DNA from: Bacteroidales bacterium
Lineage (GTDB): Bacteria > Bacteroidota > Bacteroidia > Bacteroidales > WCHB1-69
NCBI GenBank assembly: GCA_017964755.1
Contig: JAGCRI010000114.1
Span: 1-16,738, forward strand
Direction of reading: 5' to 3'
Length of the DNA stretch: 16,738 bases
In this document: piece after piece, positions 1-7,403 of the stretch
Layout: every line of letters begins with the position of its first letter
Numbering within the stretch: the first letter of the stretch is position 1
The notes under the pieces: model-generated
Databases searched by the model: none
What the model was told of the DNA's origin: nothing
What the model saw: the letters and a program-made list of their open reading frames with translations, nothing else
Program-made: the position numbers and the translations under genes

Positions 1-127
1 AAGCCATTGCCCTTCTGTGGTTGCGAGCAACGCCGTGAAAAAACGGCACGCCGCGCCGCAATCCTTGACATTTATTGTAACTGTCTGTTTATCTTTTCTT
101 TGTGCTGCACTCTTTATTAACAAAAGA

Positions 128-158
128 TTCCTGAAGACAATATTTATATCTTCAGGAA
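128..158 (-). terminator. Perfect 10-bp hairpin downstream of glyS, possible terminator
   Basis: TTCCTGAAGA (128-137) is the exact reverse complement of TCTTCAGGAA (149-158), with an 11-nt A/T-rich loop. Read on the minus strand, the direction of glyS transcription, the stem is followed by TCTTTTGTTAATAAAG, a moderately T-rich run. The hairpin lies about 110 nt past the glyS stop. The structure is seen directly; its role as the glyS terminator is inferred, and the T-tract is weaker than in a textbook intrinsic terminator. It could equally end a plus-strand transcript entering from the left. Confidence 0.5.
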
Positions 159-211
159 CTTTCGACTTTATCGGGAAAATTTCGTTATAATAAATATAAT
201 GTATGAACAGT

Positions 212-275
212 TTTCTAATCAGTATGCTTTTCGATACAGGAAGCTGGACAACTTGCATGGAAAAGTGATTAGAAA
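212..275 (-). repeat. Long imperfect hairpin spanning the glyS stop codon
   Basis: TTTCTAATCA (212-221) is the exact reverse complement of TGATTAGAAA (266-275), and inside it CTTTTC (227-232) pairs with GAAAAG (260-265). This leaves a 5-nt bulge at 222-226. On the minus strand a further short stem, AAGTT/AGCTT around GTCC, can close the centre using a G-U pair. The same position is a C-A mismatch on the plus strand, so the glyS-sense RNA folds better. The stop codon of glyS (269-271) lies within the stem. A role in 3'-end protection or termination is inference. Confidence 0.6.
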
Positions 276-1774
276 TTCAGACTATTCACAAGTTGGTCGA
301 TAGCAACGCGGTATTGTTTCATCGAGTCGCGCTCACGGACTGTAACAGTGTTGTCTTCCATCGTCTGGCTGTCAACTGTCACGCAATAAGGGGTTCCAAT
401 CGCATCCTGGCGGCGGTAGCGGCGGCCGATTGCATCTTTCTCGTCATACTGGCACATCATCTCCTTGCGCAGCATATTTGCAATTTCTGTCGCCTTTTCA
501 GCCATTCCGTCTTTCTTAACCAACGGAAGAACAGCGACTTTCACAGGAGCGAGCATTGCAGGCAAGTGAAGTACAGTACGCACCGAACCGTCTTCCAATG
601 TCTGCTCCTCGTATGAGTGGCTTAAAACAGAAAGGAACATTCTGTCAACTCCGATAGAGGTCTCAATGACGTATGGGACATAACTTTCGTTTGTCTCAGG
701 GTCAAAATATCTGAGTTTTTTGCCGGAGAACTTCTCGTGTTGCGACAAATCGAAGTCGGTGCGTGAGTGGATGCCCTCCAACTCTTTGAAACCGAACGGG
801 AAATCAAACTCAATGTCAGTGGCAGCGTTGGCGTAATGGGCAAGTTTCTCGTGGTCGTGGAAACGGTAGCTCTTTTCGCCCATCCCGAGAGCAAGATGCC
901 ATTTCATACGCTCCTCTTTCCAGTAGTTGAACCATTTCATCTCTTCGCCCGGACGGACAAAGAACTGCATCTCCATCTGCTCAAATTCGCGCATGCGGAA
1001 AATGAACTGCCGAGCCACGATTTCATTGCGGAACGCCTTGCCAATTTGCGCTATGCCGAACGGAACTTTCATACGGCCTGTCTTATAGACGTTGAGGAAA
1101 TTGACAAAAATGCCCTGCGCTGTTTCCGGACGGAGGTAGATAGTGTCGGCACCGTCTGACAATGAGCCGATTTTTGTGGCAAACATCAGGTTGAACTGGC
1201 GCACATCGGTCCAATTTCTTGTCCCTGAAATAGGGCAGGCAATCTCCAATTCTATAATTAAATCTCTTACTCCTGTTAAATCATTATCATTTAACAATTT
1301 AGCAAGACGACCGCTGACATCGTCAATTTTTTTCTGATAATCGACTACACGCTGGTTGGTTTGGCGGTACAAAGTCTCATCAAAATTCTCGAAACGTTTT
1401 TTTGCCTTTTCAACCTCTTTATTTATCTTATCTTCAATCTTTTGGATATAATCTTCCACAAGAACATCTGCGCGGTAGCGTTTTTTTGAATCCTTGTTTT
1501 CGATGAGCGGGTCGTTGAAAGCAGAGACGTGGCCTGACGCCTCCCAAATTTTCGGGTGCATGAAAATAGCACTGTCAATGCCGACTATATTCTCATGGTA
1601 TTGCACCATTGACTTCCACCAGTACTGTTTGATGTTATTTTTGAGTTCCACGCCATACTGCGCATAGTCATAAACTGCTGCGAGACCGTCATAAATCTCA
1701 CTTGACGGGAAGATAAAACCGTATTCTTTCGCGTGTGCGACAATCTTTTTGAAAAGTTCTTCGTTGTTAGCCAT
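269..1774 (-). CDS. glyS: Glycyl-tRNA synthetase, class II single-chain type
   Basis: Charges tRNA-Gly with glycine in the cytoplasm. The 501-residue protein is the eukaryote/archaea-like homodimeric type used by Bacteroidetes, not the alpha2beta2 type. Visible marks are the N-terminal GHVSAFNDP block, an insertion rich in Lys/Glu (about 105-175) ending in CPISGTRNW, the RPETAQGIF block, class II motif 2 starting FRNE at 248, motif 3 (ETSIGVDRM, about 372-379) and a C-terminal anticodon-binding domain (about 400-495, starting LAPVKVAVLPL). The ATG at 1772-1774 follows an A/T-rich leader, as usual for the phylum. A -7-like box lies about 55 nt upstream. It is divergent from the EF-G paralogue. 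In some Bacteroides genomes an FKBP-type isomerase gene sits next to glyS; none is visible here. Length and motifs look complete. Confidence 0.97.
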   Translation of the reverse strand: MANNEELFKKIVAHAKEYGFIFPSSEIYDGLAAVYDYAQYGVELKNNIKQYWWKSMVQYHENIVGIDSAIFMHPKIWEASGHVSAFNDPLIENKDSKKRYRADVLVEDYIQKIEDKINKEVEKAKKRFENFDETLYRQTNQRVVDYQKKIDDVSGRLAKLLNDNDLTGVRDLIIELEIACPISGTRNWTDVRQFNLMFATKIGSLSDGADTIYLRPETAQGIFVNFLNVYKTGRMKVPFGIAQIGKAFRNEIVARQFIFRMREFEQMEMQFFVRPGEEMKWFNYWKEERMKWHLALGMGEKSYRFHDHEKLAHYANAATDIEFDFPFGFKELEGIHSRTDFDLSQHEKFSGKKLRYFDPETNESYVPYVIETSIGVDRMFLSVLSHSYEEQTLEDGSVRTVLHLPAMLAPVKVAVLPLVKKDGMAEKATEIANMLRKEMMCQYDEKDAIGRRYRRQDAIGTPYCVTVDSQTMEDNTVTVRERDSMKQYRVAIDQLVNSLNF

Positions 1775-1828
1775 CTTAAAAAAATTATTTTAAAAATCAG
1801 AAAAGTGTGCAATTTGAAATTGCAGTTG

Positions 1829-1836
1829 CAAAAATA
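1829..1836 (-). promoter_or_regulatory. Possible -7 box of glyS promoter
   Basis: On the minus strand this reads TATTTTTG, matching the Bacteroidetes -7 consensus TAnnTTTG, about 55 nt before the glyS start. No TTTG stands at the right distance upstream for a -33 box (the region is simply A/T-rich), so the assignment rests on the -7 box and position alone. Confidence 0.4.
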
Positions 1837-1971
1837 CTCAAAAAATATCAAAATCAGCCTTTTGCCGTTCTTTTCGTATGCATTTTTCGGAGTTAGGCTT
1901 GAGCTGTTGGATTTGTGAATTTATGTTGAGAAAAATTTAATAATTAAGATAGAAAATCGCAAAAAAAATTG

Positions 1972-1979
1972 TATCTTTG
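1972..1979 (+). promoter_or_regulatory. -7 box of the EF-G paralogue promoter
   Basis: TATCTTTG matches the Bacteroidetes sigma-ABfr -7 consensus TAnnTTTG and would give a leader of roughly 57 nt before the ATG at 2043. The stretch where the -33 TTTG should lie (about 1946-1954) has no match. A short exact palindrome, TTAATAATTAA, occupies 1937-1947. The absent -33 box would fit an activator-dependent promoter, but that is inference from weak sequence evidence. Confidence 0.55.
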
Positions 1980-2042
1980 CCGCCCATTATGTGGATAAAA
2001 GAAATCATTCAAAAATTTATAAATAAAATAATTACATAAACA

Positions 2043-4169
2043 ATGAAAGTTTACCAGACTAAAGAAATCAGAAATGTTGCCATTATCGGTGGTAACCGCG
2101 TGGGTAAGACCACTTTGGCAGAGGCGATGGCCTTTCACGGAGGTGTTATTTCAAGAAGAGGAACAGTAGAAGACAAAAATACAATTTCCGATTATCGTGA
2201 CATAGAGTTGGAAAGACAGCAGTCAATACAGTCAACAGTGATGTATGCTGAATTTGAAGGCTGCAAGATCAATATGATTGACTGCCCAGGCTTCGATGAC
2301 TTCGTGGGCGAAGTTATCGGTTCTTTGCGCGTTATGGACGCCGCCCTTATGGTTATCAATGCCCAGAACGGTGTTGATGTCGGTGCGGAAATCCAATGGC
2401 GCTGGACAAAGAAAATGAATGTTCCGGTTATGTTCGTTGTTAATGAACTTGACCACGAAAAAGCCAATTTTGACGAGACTCTCCGCCAGCTGAAACACTA
2501 TTTCGGCGGCAGTGTCATGCCATTCCAATACCCTGTTAATGCAGGCGTCGGCTTCGATTCAGTCATTGACCTCCTTCAGATGAAACTCCTGAAGTTCCCG
2601 GTCGGCGGCGGCAAAATGGTTGTTGAGGATATTCCTGCAGGTGAAAAAGATAAGGCTGAAGAAATGCACAATGCTCTTATAGAGGCTGCAGCAGAGAACG
2701 ATGAGACTTTGATGGACAAATTCTTTGAAGAGGGTACGCTTTCTGAAGAGGAGATGATCCGCGGTCTCAAACTCGGCGTGCTGAACCGTGGCACTTTCCC
2801 GGTATTCTGTGTCGCTGCAAAGACTGACCAAGGCGTTGACCGCATGATGGAACTCGTGGTCAAGAACTGCCCGACTCCGGATGAAAGCCCCGCTATGAAA
2901 GCTACTAACGGCAACGAACATAAATGCAACGCGGCAGAACCTTTCGCAGGTTATGTCTTCAAGACAACTATCGAACAGCATATCGGTGAGGTTGCGTTCA
3001 TCAAAGTTTGTGACGGTGAGATAGTTAAGGCTGCTGACCTTCTCAATACAACAACAAATACCAAGGAAAGAATTTCACAGCTTCTTGTTTTCGCAGGCAA
3101 AAACCGCGTTGAAGTTGAAAAGGCTGTCGCCGGTGATGTAGTTGCAACTATCAAGATGAAATCTTCACCTACCGGCAGCACTTTGGTTGCAAAAGGTGAT
3201 GACATCATTGAACCAACCGTATATCCGGAACCGAAATTCCGTACAGCAGTCCGCGCGAAGAACACCGCCGATGAAGAGAAGATGGGTGCGGCACTCAACG
3301 AAATCCGCAAGACTGACCCGACTTTCCTGATGGAACAGTCAAAGGAACTCAAGCAGATGATTATTTCAGGTCAGGGCGAGCAGCACCTCAATATCGTCAA
3401 GTGGCTTGTTGAGAGAAGCAAGATTGAAATTGAATATTACGCTCCGAAGATCCCATATCGCGAAACTATCACTAAATCGGCTGAGGCTATGTATCGTCAC
3501 AAAAAACAGTCAGGCGGTTCAGGCCAGTTCGGTGAAGTTCACATGCTTATCGAGTCTTACTACGAAGGTATGCCGACACAGCAGAAATATCCGATCCGTG
3601 CAACTGAGACTTACGACCTCCCATGGGGCGGCAAGCTTATCTATAACAACTGTATCGTCGGTGGTGCAATTGATGCACGCTTCATGCCCGCGATTCTGAA
3701 AGGTATCATGGAGAAAATGGAAGACGGCCCGCTCACAGGCTCATACGCCCGCGACATTGTCGTCAACATTTATGACGGTAAAATGCACCCCGTTGACTCT
3801 AACGAATTGGCGTTCAAGTTGGCAGGCCGTAACGCTTTCAAGGAAGCATTCAAAAATGCAGGTCCTAAGATCCTTGAACCTATATATGATGTTGAAGTTT
3901 TTGTTCCGGCCGACAGAATGGGCGATGTGATGACCGACCTTCAGGGACGTCGCGGTATTGTGATGGGCATGGACAGCGAAGGCGAGTTCCAGAACCTCCG
4001 CGCAAAAGTGCCGTTGGCAGAAATGAACAAATATTCCACAACTTTGAGTTCAATCACTTCTGGTCGTGCATCTTATAGCATGAAATTCGCTGAATACCAG
4101 CAGGTTCCTGCCGAGGTTCAGAGCGAAATCATCAAGAAGTACGAAGAAGAAAACAAAGACGAAGAGTAA
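2043..4169 (+). CDS. fusA2: EF-G paralogue (EF-G2 type) with degenerate GTPase motifs
   Basis: Ribosomal translocase-like factor of 708 residues with all five EF-G domains: G domain (1 to about 285), domain II (about 300-390), III (about 395-465), IV (from about 469, PKIPYRETIT) and V (about 609-690, ILEPIYDVEVF). The G domain departs from translational GTPases. G1 is GGNRVGKTT (16-24) instead of xHxDxGKTT. Switch I has S61 where the Mg-binding threonine sits. G3 is DCPGF (80-84), so the catalytic histidine of DTPGH is phenylalanine. G4 is NELD (134-137) instead of NKxD. Domain IV retains GGAIDARFMPA. From memory, Bacteroides thetaiotaomicron has an EF-G2 paralogue reported to work without GTP hydrolysis and to be needed during carbon limitation and gut colonisation; this gene fits that class. 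The housekeeping fusA must be elsewhere. The MBL-fold gene follows after 14 nt, probably co-transcribed. Confidence 0.92.
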   Translation: MKVYQTKEIRNVAIIGGNRVGKTTLAEAMAFHGGVISRRGTVEDKNTISDYRDIELERQQSIQSTVMYAEFEGCKINMIDCPGFDDFVGEVIGSLRVMDAALMVINAQNGVDVGAEIQWRWTKKMNVPVMFVVNELDHEKANFDETLRQLKHYFGGSVMPFQYPVNAGVGFDSVIDLLQMKLLKFPVGGGKMVVEDIPAGEKDKAEEMHNALIEAAAENDETLMDKFFEEGTLSEEEMIRGLKLGVLNRGTFPVFCVAAKTDQGVDRMMELVVKNCPTPDESPAMKATNGNEHKCNAAEPFAGYVFKTTIEQHIGEVAFIKVCDGEIVKAADLLNTTTNTKERISQLLVFAGKNRVEVEKAVAGDVVATIKMKSSPTGSTLVAKGDDIIEPTVYPEPKFRTAVRAKNTADEEKMGAALNEIRKTDPTFLMEQSKELKQMIISGQGEQHLNIVKWLVERSKIEIEYYAPKIPYRETITKSAEAMYRHKKQSGGSGQFGEVHMLIESYYEGMPTQQKYPIRATETYDLPWGGKLIYNNCIVGGAIDARFMPAILKGIMEKMEDGPLTGSYARDIVVNIYDGKMHPVDSNELAFKLAGRNAFKEAFKNAGPKILEPIYDVEVFVPADRMGDVMTDLQGRRGIVMGMDSEGEFQNLRAKVPLAEMNKYSTTLSSITSGRASYSMKFAEYQQVPAEVQSEIIKKYEEENKDEE

Positions 4170-4183
4170 TCTTTTTTCCTGTA

Positions 4184-4951
4184 ATGAAAATTACATTATT
4201 GGGAACAGGAACATCGCAGGGCGTGCCGATTGTAGGCTGCACCTGCGATGTTTGTTTGTCTGCCGACCGTCGCGACAAACGGTTCAGGACATCGGCGTTT
4301 GTGGAAGTGGGGGAGGAGAAGTTCCTTATAGACGCCGGCCCGGATTTGCGGATGCAGCTGCTGGCAAACAATATCACTGAAATCACCGCTGTTTTGATCA
4401 CCCATGAGCACAAAGACCATTTGGCCGGACTTGACGACGTGCGCCCCATCAATTTCAGAATGAAGCACACAATGCCGATTTACGGTCTGCCGCGTGTGCT
4501 TAATGTGGTTAAAAAAGATTATGACTACGCTTTTAAGACGGTAAAATATCCGGGTGTGCCGGATTTGGCTGTCGTCCCTGTTTATGACGAACCGTTTTAT
4601 GTTCATGATGTGAAGATAGAACCTATTCATGTGAAACATCTCACTCTTCCGATTCTCGGCTACCGTATAGGAAATTTAGCCTATATCACTGACGCGAGTT
4701 TCATTTCGGAAAAGGAGATGCAGAAACTTCAAAATCTGGACTTGTTAGTTCTTAATGCTTTAAGAATAAGGGAGCACTATTCGCATTTCAACTTGTCGCA
4801 GGCTCTGCAAGTTATAGATTCCCTTCGCCCGAAAAAGGCTGTCCTGACACATATCAGCCATGAGATGGGTAAATATGCTGATGTCTCCAAGCTGCTGCCA
4901 GAAAATGTTATTCTGGGATTTGACGGGCTGGTGATAGAAATGGTAGAATGA
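4184..4951 (+). CDS. MBL-fold metallo-hydrolase, PhnP-like
   Basis: Cytoplasmic metal-dependent hydrolase of 255 residues in the metallo-beta-lactamase superfamily. The metal-binding signature THEHKDH gives HxHxDH at 74-79; further likely ligands are His in HVKH (about 150), Asp in YITDAS and His in LTHISHE near the C-terminus. The N-terminal GTGTSQGVP and a CxCxxC cluster (C19, C21, C24) resemble PhnP, a cyclic phosphodiesterase with an extra structural zinc site. No signal peptide. Bacteroidetes commonly encode a PhnP-like protein outside any phosphonate operon, and no phn genes are seen here, so the substrate (a cyclic phosphodiester, perhaps RNA-derived) is inference. It starts 14 nt after the EF-G paralogue and probably shares its transcript. 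No terminator is evident after it. Confidence 0.88.
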   Translation: MKITLLGTGTSQGVPIVGCTCDVCLSADRRDKRFRTSAFVEVGEEKFLIDAGPDLRMQLLANNITEITAVLITHEHKDHLAGLDDVRPINFRMKHTMPIYGLPRVLNVVKKDYDYAFKTVKYPGVPDLAVVPVYDEPFYVHDVKIEPIHVKHLTLPILGYRIGNLAYITDASFISEKEMQKLQNLDLLVLNALRIREHYSHFNLSQALQVIDSLRPKKAVLTHISHEMGKYADVSKLLPENVILGFDGLVIEMVE

Positions 4952-5010
4952 GTATATGTTGAGCTTGGCGGATGAGGTGGTTGATATTTGGGGCGTAAAA
5001 ATTTATTTTT

Positions 5011-5042
5011 CTTGCAGTTTTGAAAAAAAATGCTTACCTTTG
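5011..5042 (+). promoter_or_regulatory. ackA promoter, Bacteroidetes type
   Basis: CTTG (5011-5014) and TACCTTTG (5035-5042) are separated by 20 nt, a good match to the -33 TTTG / -7 TAnnTTTG architecture. Transcription would start near 5049, leaving a leader of about 40 nt before the ackA ATG at 5090. This separates ackA from the upstream EF-G/MBL unit. Confidence 0.72.
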
Positions 5043-5089
5043 CTTCCGTTTTGGAAATTTATAAACTAATTTAATGTAAATATATTATT

Positions 5090-6292
5090 ATGAAGATTTT
5101 AGTATTGAACTGCGGAAGTTCTTCCATTAAGTATCAGTTGATTGACATGGCTAACAATGCCGAAGTGAAAGCCAAAGGTCTTGTTGAACGCATAGGCCTT
5201 GAAATGGGCGAGTTTACCCACAAGCCGGCAGGAAAAGATAAATATTACATTCAGACCCCTATCGCTGACCACGAAGCCGGTATCAATTTGGTGCTGAACG
5301 CTTTGGTTGACAAAGAGCATGGTGTTATCAGTTCGTTGCAGGAAATTGACGCTGTAGGGCATCGTGCTGCCCACGGCGGCGAATATTTCACCAAGAGCAT
5401 GATTCTCGGTGACAAGGAGATTGCAGAAATAGAGAAACTTTGCGACCTCGCCCCGTTACATAATCCTGCAAGCCTCCTCGGCGTTAAGGTGATGAAGAAA
5501 CTTCTGCCCAATGTGAAGCATGTCGGCGTTTTCGACACGTCATTCCATCAGACAATGGAACCGACAGCATATCTTTATGCTTTGCCGTATGAATATTATG
5601 AGAAATACAAAATCCGCCGTTACGGCTTCCACGGCTCAAGTCATAAGTATGTCGCTCCGAAAGCCGCAGAAATGGTCGGAATGAAATATGAGGATTGCAA
5701 AATTATTAGCTGCCACCTCGGCAATGGCGCTTCAATCTGCGCTATCAAGAACGGCAAGTCTATTGATACCTCTATGGGCTTTACTCCAGTTGAAGGTCTT
5801 GTGATGGGAACCCGCAGCGGTGACCTCGACCTCGGAGCACTGCTCTACATTGCAGACAAAGAGCACCTTGATACTAAACAACTTAGCAATCTTATCAATA
5901 AGAAATCAGGTTTGCTCGGAATATCAGGCAAGAGCGTTGACATGCGCGACATCTATGCAGGCAAAAAAGCTGGTGACCCGCGCTCAACTTACGCTTTCGA
6001 CATGTTCGCATACAGAGTGAAAAAATATATCGGCGCTTACGCTGTGGCTCTCGGCGGCGTTGACATCATAATCTTCACGGGCGGAATCGGAGAGAACGCT
6101 TGGTTCCAGCGCGAGGCAATTTGCGACGAAGGACTCGAATTTCTTGGCGCAAAACTCGATAAGGAAGCAAACAAACAGATGGCTGGCGCTGACGGCATAA
6201 TCTCAACACCTGACTCACGTGTGAAATTGCTCTCTGTAACTACAAACGAGGAACTCGTAATTGCAACAGATACATATAATCTTGTCAAATAA
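5090..6292 (+). CDS. ackA: Acetate kinase
   Basis: Interconverts acetyl phosphate + ADP and acetate + ATP, the ATP-yielding last step of acetate fermentation. The 400-residue length is standard. Visible family blocks: N-terminal VLNCGSSSIKYQL with N7, GHRAAHGGE with R92, VFDTSFH with D149, GFHGSSH with H181, HLGNGAS with H209, GTRSGDLD with R242, FTGGIGEN (about 330) and a C-terminal TNEELVIA with glutamates near 387. These match the catalytic and Mg/nucleotide-binding residues known from the Methanosarcina enzyme, so it should be active. Phosphotransacetylase (pta), its usual neighbour in this phylum, is not adjacent. It has its own promoter and a strong terminator, so it is probably monocistronic. 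The start is set by the conserved MKILVLNCGSSS. Confidence 0.97.
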   Translation: MKILVLNCGSSSIKYQLIDMANNAEVKAKGLVERIGLEMGEFTHKPAGKDKYYIQTPIADHEAGINLVLNALVDKEHGVISSLQEIDAVGHRAAHGGEYFTKSMILGDKEIAEIEKLCDLAPLHNPASLLGVKVMKKLLPNVKHVGVFDTSFHQTMEPTAYLYALPYEYYEKYKIRRYGFHGSSHKYVAPKAAEMVGMKYEDCKIISCHLGNGASICAIKNGKSIDTSMGFTPVEGLVMGTRSGDLDLGALLYIADKEHLDTKQLSNLINKKSGLLGISGKSVDMRDIYAGKKAGDPRSTYAFDMFAYRVKKYIGAYAVALGGVDIIIFTGGIGENAWFQREAICDEGLEFLGAKLDKEANKQMAGADGIISTPDSRVKLLSVTTNEELVIATDTYNLVK

Positions 6293-6316
6293 TTGTATAT
6301 AAATTAATTACGATGA

Positions 6317-6389
6317 CAGTTGCAGCTTGCGCAGCTGATAAAGCGACCTCAAAAAAGGTCGCTTTTAATAATGTGGATAGCTGTAACTG
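6317..6389 (+). repeat. Inverted repeat enclosing the ackA terminator
   Basis: CAGTTGCAGCT (6317-6327) pairs with AGCTGTAACTG (6379-6389) over 11 bp. The one imperfect pair is G-U on the plus-strand RNA, favouring function in the ackA sense transcript. The same CAGCT (6323-6327) can instead pair with AGCTG (6333-6337), forming a small local hairpin. The outer 3' arm lies beyond the terminator T-run, so only read-through RNA could form the large stem. The pairing is seen; any regulatory meaning is inference. Confidence 0.55.
6340..6366 (+). terminator. Intrinsic terminator of ackA
   Basis: AAAGCGACCT (6340-6349), a CAAAAA loop, then AGGTCGCTTT (6356-6365) form a perfect 10-bp stem whose 3' end runs into a short T-tract. 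It lies about 48 nt past the ackA stop, separating ackA from the envelope gene block. Confidence 0.85.
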
Positions 6390-6416
6390 CCGTTTGAATT
6401 TAAAATATTGGCTTGT

Positions 6417-7376
6417 ATGAAGCGTTTGTCCGCATTTCTTGTCGTAATTTTCTTGTTTTCAGTTTCTTATGCACAAGAAATTAATGGCAGTACTGCGGAC
6501 TCCAGTTTCGTATCTGACTCCGACTCTCTTGAAATTGTTTCTGCAGATTCTGTAAACACGGATATTGACAGTATTGACTTTTCATCTCAGAAATTTATTG
6601 AAAATTTTTCCCAATTGCCTGCACAACAGTATTATAAACAGGACTGGAACGAAGAACATGTCAGGCTGAAAGCAGTACCGATACCGTTTGTTAATGATTC
6701 GCTCAGGCTGATTCTGAATAAAGATAATTTTATTTTTCCTGTAAAAAACGGCAAAGTGATTTCTGAATATGGTGTAAGACATGGGCGGATGCATACAGGA
6801 ACCGACATAAAGCAGCGGCTCAACGACACGGTAGTCGCCTGCTTTGACGGAGTGGTGCGGCTTGCGCGGCAGTATGGCGGTTACGGCAAGGTCGTGTTGG
6901 TGCGTCATCCAAACGGGCTTGAGTCGGTATATTCGCACCTCAACAGGATAAAAGTCAAGCCGAAACAGTTGGTGAAGGCGGGACAAATGGTCGGCCTTGC
7001 GGGGCGCACAGGGCGTGCCACCACAGAGCATCTGCATTTTGAACTCCGTTTTTTGTATGAGCATTTCAACACGCGTAAGGCTATTGATTATACAACCGAA
7101 TCACTATTTTCTGATACCCTTGTCCTTACTGCAAAGGATTTGCATCGTCAGGCTACGGCTGCAAAACCGCAGGAGTCAGCCTCAGAGTCACAGGAAAATC
7201 AAACAGCAGGGACGGCGCAATCCAGCGAGCGGCCGAGTGTCCACATTGTCAGAAAAGGCGACACTCTTTACAAGATTTCGCGAACATACGGGGTCCCGGT
7301 CAAGACACTTTTGAAACTTAATAAAATCAGCGAAGATTCTATTCTTAGTATCGGTCAGAAAATAAAACTGAAATAG
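6417..7376 (+). CDS. M23 (LytM-type) peptidase with C-terminal LysM domain
   Basis: Exported peptidoglycan-active protein of 319 residues. I take the ATG at 6417 (MKRLSAFL...), since the in-frame TTG at 6408 only adds three residues before a good signal peptide with cleavage after SYA (about residue 19). A Ser/Asp-rich segment follows. The M23 domain occupies about 110-215, with HTGTD (H126, D130) and HLH (H205, H207) providing the zinc and catalytic residues, so an active endopeptidase is expected rather than a degenerate activator. After a Gln/Ser linker, a single LysM module (276-319, HIVRKGDTLYKIS...) ends the protein and should bind glycan. It is the first gene of a tight run ending in mrdA-rodA, consistent with a role in wall growth. 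No signal for lipidation is seen (no lipobox Cys), so it is probably periplasmic. Confidence 0.92.
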   Translation: MKRLSAFLVVIFLFSVSYAQEINGSTADSSFVSDSDSLEIVSADSVNTDIDSIDFSSQKFIENFSQLPAQQYYKQDWNEEHVRLKAVPIPFVNDSLRLILNKDNFIFPVKNGKVISEYGVRHGRMHTGTDIKQRLNDTVVACFDGVVRLARQYGGYGKVVLVRHPNGLESVYSHLNRIKVKPKQLVKAGQMVGLAGRTGRATTEHLHFELRFLYEHFNTRKAIDYTTESLFSDTLVLTAKDLHRQATAAKPQESASESQENQTAGTAQSSERPSVHIVRKGDTLYKISRTYGVPVKTLLKLNKISEDSILSIGQKIKLK

Positions 7377-7403
7377 CGGCTTTGTCGGAAATGGTATCTG
7401 TTT

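Noticed and set aside
32..47. Small hairpin GCCGT/ACGGC near the left edge as a terminator.
   Set aside because: Only 5 bp, no T-tract on either strand, and no gene visible that it would end.
64..69. TTGACA resembling a sigma-70 -35 box.
   Set aside because: Bacteroidetes primary sigma factors use TTTG/TAnnTTTG, no matching -10 or downstream gene is present, and hexamer matches occur by chance.
2..193. Open frame of about 63 codons on the plus strand entering from the left edge (and a shorter one in frame 1 ending at 118-120).
   Set aside because: The translation resembles no family I know, it is hydrophobic and low in coding character, and it runs through the 128-158 hairpin. It may be the tail of an unseen gene but I cannot support it.
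1250..1470. A/T-rich stretch within glyS as a sign of insertion.
   Set aside because: It encodes the Lys/Glu-rich insertion that I expect in Bacteroidetes glycyl-tRNA synthetases, and the flanking catalytic motifs stay in frame.
6408..6416. TTG start for the M23 peptidase.
   Set aside because: The ATG at 6417 begins an ideal signal peptide; the upstream TTG adds only three residues.
6582..7064. 160-codon open frame antisense to the M23 gene.
   Set aside because: The sense frame has clear domain matches and a signal peptide; the antisense product has no recognisable features.
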